Source: Chitinophagaceae bacterium
GTDB taxonomy: Bacteria > Bacteroidota > Bacteroidia > Chitinophagales > Chitinophagaceae
DNA length: 64,000 nucleotides
Direction: 5' to 3'
Assembly: GCA_017307735.1 (NCBI GenBank)
Contig: JAFKGR010000017.1
Location: 37,960-101,959 of the forward strand
In this document: positions 56,833 through 64,000 of the stretch, piece by piece
Layout: each line of letters starts with the position of its first letter
How positions within the stretch are numbered: position 1 is the first letter of the stretch
Position numbers and translations under genes: made by a program
Notes under the pieces: generated by a model
Told to the model about the DNA's origin: nothing
The model's database searches: none
Seen by the model: only the letters and a program-made list of their open reading frames with translations

Positions 56833-58029
56833 GTGAAGTCTATGAGAAGAAAGATTAAAATAATAAACGGTAGTGTAATTACTACCCACCGGATATTAGA
56901 ACATGCAAATATTTTAGTTTCAGACAATAAGATAACTAAAATATCGCAGGATAATTTGAATGAAGATGCTGACACTGTTATTGATGCAGAAGGGTATTAT
57001 GTAAGTCCGGGGTTTATAGATATTCATGTTCATGGGGGCGGGGGAAGTGATTTTATGGATGGAACGGTTAAAGATTTTCTGACTGTAGGGGAGACTCATG
57101 CCCGATATGGAACCACTACTATGATTCCAACTACTTTAACTGCTGATAAAAACCAACTAATAAATACGTTAGAAGTTTATAGGGAGGCGAATAAAAAGAA
57201 TCAATACGGTTCTCAGTTTATGGGGATGCATCTTGAGGGCCCTTATTTTGCCATGAATCAAAGAGGTGCTCAGGATCCACGATACATTCGTAAGCCAAAT
57301 TTTGAGGAATATTCTGAAATTATTAGAAGAGAGGGAGATATTATAGCAAGATGGAGTGCCGCACCTGAGATTGATGGGGCATTGGAATTCGGAAGATATT
57401 TGGTTGAGCACAATATTCTGCCTGCAATGGCACATACTGATGCAGTTTACGAAGATGTAGTTGGTGCCTTTGAAAATGGTTATACGTTAGCCACACATTT
57501 TTATTCCGGGATGTCCGGAGTGAGCAGGAAGAAAGCTTTTAGATATGCGGGCGTAATTGAAAGCGTTTATTTAATTGATGAAATTGATACTGAAATAATA
57601 GCAGATGGTGTTCATCTGCCTGCCCCGTTTTTAAAACTTATATATAAAGTTAAGGGGGTAGATAGAATTGCGCTGGTTACTGATGCAATGAGGGCCGCAG
57701 GGACCAATGTTAAGGAAAGTGTTTTGGGATCGAGAACTAATGGTTTGAAAGTTTTGATTGAAGACGGAGTAGCGAAGCTCCCGGATAGAAGTTCATTTGC
57801 AGGGAGTGTGGCTACTGCAGACAGGCTGTTAAGGACAATGACCGGGATCGGTGAAGTTCCTTTAGTCGAGGCTGTCAGGATGTTGAGTTTAACACCTGCA
57901 AGAATTATGAAACTCGATAAGCAAAAGGGGTCATTGAGTGTTGGAAAGGATGCCGATATTGTTATTTTTGATAAGGATATAAAAATTCATACTGTTATAA
58001 TTGCAGGAAACATTGTATCCAAAAGTTAG
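56833..58029 (+). CDS. nagA: N-acetylglucosamine-6-phosphate deacetylase
   Basis: Removes acetyl from GlcNAc-6-phosphate to give substrate for NagB. 398 residues. Metal and catalytic motifs are GFIDIHVHGGGGSDFMDG, MGMHLEGPYF, PAMAHTDAVYEDV, LATHFYSGMSG and ALVTDAMRAAG. It follows nagB; together they form the HexNAc catabolic pair. Confidence 0.93.
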   Translation: MKSMRRKIKIINGSVITTHRILEHANILVSDNKITKISQDNLNEDADTVIDAEGYYVSPGFIDIHVHGGGGSDFMDGTVKDFLTVGETHARYGTTTMIPTTLTADKNQLINTLEVYREANKKNQYGSQFMGMHLEGPYFAMNQRGAQDPRYIRKPNFEEYSEIIRREGDIIARWSAAPEIDGALEFGRYLVEHNILPAMAHTDAVYEDVVGAFENGYTLATHFYSGMSGVSRKKAFRYAGVIESVYLIDEIDTEIIADGVHLPAPFLKLIYKVKGVDRIALVTDAMRAAGTNVKESVLGSRTNGLKVLIEDGVAKLPDRSSFAGSVATADRLLRTMTGIGEVPLVEAVRMLSLTPARIMKLDKQKGSLSVGKDADIVIFDKDIKIHTVIIAGNIVSKS

Positions 58030-58159
58030 GTACATCTTACCCGGCAAAGTCTTTTAAATTATACAAACATTATTGATGCTCCTGTATTCGAAGGCGGATT
58101 CCATTATGCTAACATTCAAAAATATATAACTGATTTTTTATAGTTAAGGTCAAAACCCA

Positions 58160-59506
58160 TTGCTAAACTTAATGTCAATTATGAAGCCCGCCAAAACCAT
58201 TGATAGGATAAAAGTTGTCAACAGGAAGGAAACGATTATTTCAATTGTAATAATAGGATTCTTATTTTTTATGTTTGGTTTTGTATCATGGATAAATGCA
58301 ATACTTATTCCTTTTTTTAAAATAGCATGTGAACTTGACCATTTTGAATCCTACTTTGTAACGTTTGCTTTTTATATCTCGTATTTGATTTTTTCAGTTC
58401 CATCATCTTACCTGTTAAAAAAAACCGGTTTTAAAAAGGGTATAATGATTGGTTTTTGGATAATAGCTTCGGGCGCATTTATTTTTGTGCCGGCTGCTTT
58501 ATTAAGAACTTATGGTATATTCTTGTTTGGCTTGTTTTTAATAGGCGCTGGGTTGGCTCTATTGCAGACTGCTGCTAATCCATATATAACAATACTCGGG
58601 CCTAAGGAAAGGGCAGCTCAGCGAATAAGTATTATGGGTATTTGTAATAAAGGGGCTGGAATTATTGCGCCGTTAATTCTTGCGGCAATACTATTAAAAC
58701 CTTCAGATTCGCTTTTATTTCAGCAGATACCTTTAATGTCGTTGGATAGTAAAAATGCAGTATTAGATAGTTTGATAAGAAGAGTAATTCCCCCGTATGC
58801 GGTTATGGGTATATTGTTGGTATTCCTTGGTTTTTTGATTAACAAATCGCCACTCCCGGAAATTGATACGGAACATGAAACTAAAGAAATTGCAGAGGCG
58901 AATGCAGGCAAGAATACTATTTTCCAATTTCCCCACCTTGTTTTAGGCGCCATTGCAATATTTCTTCACGTTGGATCTCAGGTTATAAGTATTGATACTA
59001 TTATCGGATACGCAAATTCTATGAATTTAAACCTTTTAGAAGCAAAGGTTTTTCCTTCTTATACGCTTACTGCTACAATATGCGGTTATATACTCGGAAT
59101 TATTTGTATCCCCAGGTTTATCAGCCAGACGTGGGTATTGAGAATATGCACAGTTTTAGGTTTTATTCTTTCCTTGTTGATATTGGTGAGTCATGGTCAG
59201 GTTTTAGTATTAGGCCATAAAACGGATATATCCATCTGGTTCCTGGTATTGCTCGGGCTTCCCAATTCACTTATTTGGGCGGGTATATGGCCTTTGGCAT
59301 TAGATGGGTTGGGACGATTTACGAAAATAGGTGCATCTTTTTTAATCATGGGTTTGTGTGGTAACGCGATTTTACCGTCTATTTACGGGTATTTTGCTGA
59401 TAGAATCGGAGTTCATCTCGCTTATTGGGTCTTACTGCCTTGTTTTCTTTATCTCATATTCTATGCAGTTTATGGTCATAAAGTGAGAAGATGGAGTTTT
59501 AGATAA
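58160..59506 (+). CDS. Sugar MFS transporter, FucP/NagP type
   Basis: 12-helix inner-membrane permease of 448 residues. The start FFMFGFVSWINAILIPFFKI and CELDHFESYFVTFAFY are hallmarks of the FucP/GluP group. FucP imports fucose; relatives import GlcNAc or glucose. Position after nagA makes GlcNAc or another released monosaccharide the best guess. An upstream-start ATG at 58190 would remove ten residues. Confidence 0.85.
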   Translation: MLNLMSIMKPAKTIDRIKVVNRKETIISIVIIGFLFFMFGFVSWINAILIPFFKIACELDHFESYFVTFAFYISYLIFSVPSSYLLKKTGFKKGIMIGFWIIASGAFIFVPAALLRTYGIFLFGLFLIGAGLALLQTAANPYITILGPKERAAQRISIMGICNKGAGIIAPLILAAILLKPSDSLLFQQIPLMSLDSKNAVLDSLIRRVIPPYAVMGILLVFLGFLINKSPLPEIDTEHETKEIAEANAGKNTIFQFPHLVLGAIAIFLHVGSQVISIDTIIGYANSMNLNLLEAKVFPSYTLTATICGYILGIICIPRFISQTWVLRICTVLGFILSLLILVSHGQVLVLGHKTDISIWFLVLLGLPNSLIWAGIWPLALDGLGRFTKIGASFLIMGLCGNAILPSIYGYFADRIGVHLAYWVLLPCFLYLIFYAVYGHKVRRWSFR

Positions 59507-59573
59507 ATCCTTTCTGGAAATCAGAACTTTAAAATTTATCTCAGAAAACAGAAAGAGTTGAATATAGAATAAC

Positions 59574-61085
59574 ATGAAACTTTCGAAGTACAATCTAAAA
59601 AACATTGTAAATAAAAATGTCAGTCTCCCATCATCAGTGATTTTCGAACTTCCGGAGAGGGTGATACAATTTGGTACAGGTATGCTTTTACGAGGGCTGC
59701 CTGATTATTTTATTGACAAAGCCAACCGTGAGGGTGTTTTTAACGGTAGAATTGTAGTAGTGAAGTCCACTTCCAAAGGCAATACATCAGACTTTGAAAA
59801 ACAGGATTGCCTTTACACGATATGTGAACGTGGCGTCCTCAATGGAGTGAATGTGGAGGAGAAAATTATTTGTTCAGCAATCAGCAGGGTCTTAAATGCC
59901 AACAGTGATTGGGAAGAAATTTTGAATTGTGCGCATAATCCGGAATTGAAAATTATTATTTCCAATACCACCGAGATGGGGTTGAAACTCGTAAAAGACG
60001 ATATCAGAAGCCGACCCCCTGTTTCTTTTCCCGGTAAATTACTTTCGTTCCTTCACAAAAGATATTCTGTATTTAATGGAGTAAACCAGGGTGGATTAAT
60101 TATCATTCCAACCGAACTGCTACCTGACAATGGAAAGGTACTGGAATCTATTGTTTTGGAATTAGCCCATTTGAATGGATTGGACTCCCACTTTATCGAA
60201 TGGCTTGGAAATGCCAATCATTTTTGTGGTTCATTAGTTGACCGAATAGTTATCGGTATGCCCCCACCTGATGAGAGAGATAAAATTTATAAAGAATTGG
60301 GCTATGAGGACGGGCTGCTCACTGTTACGGAAGTATATAATCTATGGGCAATAGAAGGAGTTGAAAAAGTGAAAAATGAATTGTCGTTTTGTAGGGTAAA
60401 TGAGGGTGTAAAAATAGAGCAGGATATTAATATTTACAGGGAGTTGAAGCTTCGGCTGTTAAATGCGACCCATACACTATCCTGTGGCATCAGTTTTTTA
60501 GGTAGAATTGAAACTGTACTTGATGCTATGAATGACAGGGAAATGTCAATTTTTATTGAAAATTTGATGCGTGAGGAAATAAGCCCGGCGATTCCGTTGG
60601 ACATTAATTCTGAAATTAAACATGCCTTTATTAATAGTGTTCTCGATAGGTTTCGCAATCCACATTTACGACATCGATGGAAAACCATTGCTCAAAACTA
60701 TTCGGAAAAGATGAAGTTGCGTTGTGTGCCGGTTCTGGTCAACCATTATAAAAACAGTCAAAAAGTTTTGCCGCTTATGACGTTTGGATTTGCTGCCTGG
60801 ATTCATTATATGAGGGCAGTAAAAAATGAGGACGAAAAATACTATGGAAAACTGAATGAGGAATATTATTTAATAGAAGATCAGCAGGCTGGTCGTCATT
60901 TTAATTTGTGGCAAAAAAATACGCAGGAAAATGTAATAAAGAAAATATTGGGGGAACTGGATTTTTGGAGAATCGATTTATTGGGTTTACCCGGTTTTTG
61001 TAATGGCGTTATTGATTATTTTAAATTTATAAATGAAAGCGGAATGAAAAATGCTTTGAAAACTTTAATAAATAAAAATCTATAG
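59574..61085 (+). CDS. uxaB: Tagaturonate reductase (altronate oxidoreductase)
   Basis: Reduces D-tagaturonate to D-altronate, the second step after galacturonate isomerase. 503 residues. The N-terminal GTGMLLRGLPDYFIDKANREG..GRIVVVKST and the C-terminal NATHTLSCGISFLG are family motifs of the mannitol dehydrogenase-like group. The stop is 4 bases from the uxaA start, so the two genes are one operon. The isomerase uxaC is not in the window. Confidence 0.9.
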   Translation: MKLSKYNLKNIVNKNVSLPSSVIFELPERVIQFGTGMLLRGLPDYFIDKANREGVFNGRIVVVKSTSKGNTSDFEKQDCLYTICERGVLNGVNVEEKIICSAISRVLNANSDWEEILNCAHNPELKIIISNTTEMGLKLVKDDIRSRPPVSFPGKLLSFLHKRYSVFNGVNQGGLIIIPTELLPDNGKVLESIVLELAHLNGLDSHFIEWLGNANHFCGSLVDRIVIGMPPPDERDKIYKELGYEDGLLTVTEVYNLWAIEGVEKVKNELSFCRVNEGVKIEQDINIYRELKLRLLNATHTLSCGISFLGRIETVLDAMNDREMSIFIENLMREEISPAIPLDINSEIKHAFINSVLDRFRNPHLRHRWKTIAQNYSEKMKLRCVPVLVNHYKNSQKVLPLMTFGFAAWIHYMRAVKNEDEKYYGKLNEEYYLIEDQQAGRHFNLWQKNTQENVIKKILGELDFWRIDLLGLPGFCNGVIDYFKFINESGMKNALKTLINKNL

Positions 61086-61089
61086 GCTG

Positions 61090-62739
61090 ATGAATAAAAT
61101 AATAAAAGTACATCCTAAAGACAACCTCGTCGTAGCGCTTACGGATCTTCTGCCGGGTGAGACTGTAAATTATTGCGGACAGGAATTTATTATACAGGAA
61201 CGGATACCTGCAAAACATAAGTTTGTGGATCGTGATATGCAACCAGGTGATGAATTGTATATGTATGGAGTGCTCGTGGGCAAAGCTCAGGAGGTAATAA
61301 GAAAAGGATGTGCAGTTAAAACGTCCAATGTAAAGCATGCATCGGATTCCTACTCCATCGGAAAACGTAAAACAGAATGGCATGTCCCGGATGTAGAGAA
61401 ATTCCGTAACAAAACCTTTATGGGTTTTCACCGTGATGATGGTAAAGTAGGGACAGCCAATTATTGGTTGGTTGTGCCACTCGTGTTTTGCGAAAACAGG
61501 AATATCGAAATACTTCGGGAGGCATTGGAAAAAGAATTGGGATATGGAAGAAATCAAAATCGCAGGTCACAGGTCCGTACTCTTGTTACACTCTATCAGG
61601 AAGGTAAACAGATAGATGAGATTATGGAAACTGAAATAATTAGCGAAGAACAAAAAGGAATAAACCAGAGAATATTTAAAAATGTAGATGGTATTAAATT
61701 TATAACCCATGAAGGTGGATGCGGAGGAACACGGTCAGATGCGCAGACATTATGTGGCTTAATAGCTGGATATATTACACATCCTAACGTAGCAGGGGCA
61801 ACTATCCTAAGCCTCGGATGTCAAAATGCACAGGTTACCATGCTGACCGATGAGATTAAAAAGCGGGATAAGGATTTGAAAAAGCCGGTTTACATATTGG
61901 GCCACCAGCGTACAGGATTAAGAGAAGATTTTATATCCCAGGCTATTAAGAAAACGTTTGCCGGGCTTGTTTATGCGAATTCGTTCGTTCGCAAACGGGC
62001 TCCATTAAGCAAACTTTGTATCGGATTAGAATGCGGGGGATCGGACGGATTCAGTGGAATTTCTGCAAATCCTGCAATTGGTTACACATCAGATATGTTG
62101 GTTGCCCTTGGAGGCTCAGTTATTCTTTCTGAATTTCCTGAACTATGTGGTGTGGAACAAAATATCAGTGACCGGTGCATTTCAAAAGAAGTAGCTGAAC
62201 GTTTTAGCCATTTAATGACGGTGTATAATCAAAGAGCAAAGGCTGTAGGATCAGGATTTGACATGAATCCTTCTCCCGGCAATATTAAAGATGGCCTGAT
62301 TACAGACGCTATCAAATCTGCCGGTGCAGCAAAAAAGGGGGGGACGTCACCTGTAGTGGATGTTCTCGATTATCCTGAGCAAGTTACCAGGCCCGGATTA
62401 AATCTTTTATGTACACCTGGAAATGACGTAGAGAGTACTACCGCCGAAGTAGGTTCGGGTGCTAATATTGTTTTGTTCACCACTGGGCTGGGCACGCCAA
62501 CAGGCAACCCGTTGGCTCCTGTTGTAAAGCTCTCAAGCAATACAAAACTTTACGAAAAGATGAAGGATATCATTGATATCAATACCGGTTCTATTATAGA
62601 AGGGAAAGAAACAATTGAAGAAGCGGGAGACCGAATCCTAAATTTTGTCATTGATGTGGCCAGTGGAAATATTAAAGTAAGTGCAGTAAGAAATCTGCAG
62701 GATGATTTTATTCCGTGGAAACGGGGTGTGAGTCTCTAG
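61090..62739 (+). CDS. uxaA: Altronate dehydratase
   Basis: Dehydrates D-altronate to 2-keto-3-deoxygluconate with iron. The 549-residue protein has an N-terminal SAF domain (about 1-90) and a C-terminal UxaA/GarD domain with HEGGCGG, LSLGCQNAQ and GLECGGSDGFSGI, the region that supplies metal ligands. It is preceded by uxaB (4-base gap) and followed by a sugar kinase. Confidence 0.93.
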   Translation: MNKIIKVHPKDNLVVALTDLLPGETVNYCGQEFIIQERIPAKHKFVDRDMQPGDELYMYGVLVGKAQEVIRKGCAVKTSNVKHASDSYSIGKRKTEWHVPDVEKFRNKTFMGFHRDDGKVGTANYWLVVPLVFCENRNIEILREALEKELGYGRNQNRRSQVRTLVTLYQEGKQIDEIMETEIISEEQKGINQRIFKNVDGIKFITHEGGCGGTRSDAQTLCGLIAGYITHPNVAGATILSLGCQNAQVTMLTDEIKKRDKDLKKPVYILGHQRTGLREDFISQAIKKTFAGLVYANSFVRKRAPLSKLCIGLECGGSDGFSGISANPAIGYTSDMLVALGGSVILSEFPELCGVEQNISDRCISKEVAERFSHLMTVYNQRAKAVGSGFDMNPSPGNIKDGLITDAIKSAGAAKKGGTSPVVDVLDYPEQVTRPGLNLLCTPGNDVESTTAEVGSGANIVLFTTGLGTPTGNPLAPVVKLSSNTKLYEKMKDIIDINTGSIIEGKETIEEAGDRILNFVIDVASGNIKVSAVRNLQDDFIPWKRGVSL

Positions 62740-62822
62740 AATGGGAATTGGATGATCTGATATCTTGAAGATGCCATGTGTCTATTGAACTTAGAAGTAA
62801 AATTGAAAAATCAATTATCACA

Positions 62823-63821
62823 ATGCCCAAAAGAATAGTAACGCTCGGAGAAATCCTTCTTCGTTTGTCACCGCCCGGCTGGCAAAGCATGAAGCAGGCG
62901 AAAGAACTGGAGATGAATTTTGGAGGAAGTGAAGCCAATGTAGCTTTGGGGCTTAGCAATTTCGGAATGGAAGGAGTTGTCGTTTCCAAAGTTCCCGATA
63001 ATGCACTCGGCCAATCAGCAATAAATCACTTCCGGCGGTATGGAGTAAATACAGATTATATTTTGAAAGGTGGAAACAGGCTGGGACTCTATTTTCTTGA
63101 ATCCGGAACCTGGGCCAGGCCGTCAAGAGTGATTTATGACAGAGCACAATCCTCAATGAGCCTGGCAAAGAGAGATGAATTTGATTTTGACAAAATATTG
63201 GAAGATGCGGACTGGTTTCATACCTCAGGAATTACCACCGCCATCAGTGAAGAATCTGCCGAAGTAGCGCTGCAAGCCATGAAGACAGCAAAGGCAAAAG
63301 GAATAACGACCAGCTTTGATATAAATTTTCGCCAGAAAATATGGAGTGCTGAGAAAGCCAGGCCGTGGCTGACAAAGTTGTGCGAGCAGGCCGATGTGTA
63401 TATTGGAAATACCGGACACGCATCCCTGTTGCTGGATGTGGATTGTAGTAATACCCGTAATTATGAAAATGTTTTTTCAGCTTTGTACGACAGGTTCGGA
63501 TTTAAATACATCGCCTGCACAAGCCGGAAAGTTCAAAGTGCATCGCAAAATGAAATAAGCGCTTTGGTTTCCGACGGGAAGAGAAGTTATAGGAGCAAAG
63601 AGTATTCCGTATCCATCATTGACCGTGTAGGAAGCGGAGATGCCTTTGCTGCGGGATTGATTTATGGATTGCTCGACGGCCGGTCACTGGAAAATGCGGC
63701 AGCGTTTGGGATAGCTTCTTGTGCACTCAAACATACGTATCCGGGTGATGCCACTTATTCAACCGTTGAAGAAGTGAAAGCGCTGGTTGCCGGTAATTCT
63801 TCAGCACACGTACAGAGATAA
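62823..63821 (+). CDS. kdgK: 2-dehydro-3-deoxygluconokinase, PfkB type
   Basis: Phosphorylates KDG to KDPG, completing the hexuronate pathway. 332 residues from the ATG at 62823 (an upstream in-frame ATG at 62778 adds 15). The ribokinase-like features are VTLGEILLRLSPPGW, NFGGSEANVALGL, SFDINFRQKIWS, and the C-terminal catalytic signature DRVGSGDAFAAGLIYG. It is downstream of uxaA, so the operon leads from galacturonate to KDPG. The aldolase is not in the window. Confidence 0.88.
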   Translation: MPKRIVTLGEILLRLSPPGWQSMKQAKELEMNFGGSEANVALGLSNFGMEGVVVSKVPDNALGQSAINHFRRYGVNTDYILKGGNRLGLYFLESGTWARPSRVIYDRAQSSMSLAKRDEFDFDKILEDADWFHTSGITTAISEESAEVALQAMKTAKAKGITTSFDINFRQKIWSAEKARPWLTKLCEQADVYIGNTGHASLLLDVDCSNTRNYENVFSALYDRFGFKYIACTSRKVQSASQNEISALVSDGKRSYRSKEYSVSIIDRVGSGDAFAAGLIYGLLDGRSLENAAAFGIASCALKHTYPGDATYSTVEEVKALVAGNSSAHVQR

Positions 63822-64000
63822 ACGACGATTTTAGTTTACAGAACTGTTTTTAAATAATTGTAACTATTCAGCACCCAAACATACAATAAGCGGTATATAT
63901 GTTTTTTAGTCTTTTTTATAATTTCAAATAGTTATGCACATTTTTTTTGCGGCTTTGAAGATTCTGATTTTTGTGCACATTTTTGACTTGAAAAAATTGA
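63822..64000. other. 3' intergenic end of window
   Basis: AT-rich sequence after kdgK with no gene start and no clear terminator hairpin. Confidence 0.4.

Noticed and set aside
61027..61557. Minus-strand 176-codon ORF across uxaB/uxaA
   Set aside because: It overlaps two strongly supported genes and has no protein-like features.
1..64000. CRISPR array, rRNA or complete tRNA
   Set aside because: No regularly spaced repeats and no complete tRNA or rRNA were seen on reading; only the tRNA-like 3' fragment was found.

Overview
The window looks like a chromosomal segment of a Bacteroidota bacterium, most likely Chitinophagaceae-like. The reasons are an AT-rich genome, a SusC/SusD pair, DUF3127, HYC_CC_PP and DUF3347 proteins, a Bacteroidetes-type MobA/relaxase/TraG set, and several TAnnTTTG promoter boxes in place of strong Shine-Dalgarno starts. 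No database search was run; family names come from motifs and remembered family features.

Region 1 (1-8308) is housekeeping: the 3' part of a PiT phosphate transporter, galE, a TPR membrane protein, an Ig-like lipoprotein, a NatAB-type ABC exporter, a DUF3127 protein and dnaA with a clear terminator. Region 2 (about 8.7-22.1 kb) is accessory and scarred. It starts near a tRNA-Pro-like 3' fragment that may be an old attachment site. It carries a FecA-like TonB receptor, a DUF1259 gene with an internal deletion, a YncE-like propeller, a RadC-like JAB protein, a decayed secreted protein and an IS110 remnant. An HxlR/YceI/pirin stress module follows, then a conjugative mobilization module (TraG, relaxase, MobA, primase) with a strong oriT-like hairpin. 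No integrase is present.

Region 3 (22.1-36.6 kb) is almost entirely on the minus strand and is a copper/metal-stress island. It has two HYC_CC_PP-like proteins, two DUF3347 proteins, a haem-binding protein, a multicopper oxidase apparently fused to a CopB-like outer-membrane barrel, a Met-rich SilE-like protein, SHOCT and small membrane proteins, a type II (archaeal-type) GAPDH, an AAA NTPase and a CPH-type (CopB) P1B ATPase. At its distal end lie a full-length alpha-glucan phosphorylase broken by two in-frame stops and an acetate kinase N-terminal fragment. An IS1182-like remnant follows at 37.1-37.5 kb.

Region 4 (38.1-63.8 kb) is a polysaccharide utilization locus. Outer-membrane and periplasmic functions are GH3, GH89 (NAGLU-like), an HGSNAT-like membrane acetyltransferase, SusC/SusD, a multidomain esterase and a Tat-exported GH109. 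Cytoplasmic functions are nagB, nagA, a FucP-type transporter, uxaB, uxaA and kdgK, plus a divergent L-fuconate dehydratase. A LacI-family regulator lies in the middle. The same 14-bp near-palindrome, centred on AACGTT, occurs upstream of GH3 and just upstream of susC and is its likely operator. Together these genes point to uptake and breakdown of an acetylated glycan containing HexNAc and hexuronate, possibly with fucose. The GH89/HGSNAT pair resembles two consecutive steps of human lysosomal heparan sulfate degradation.
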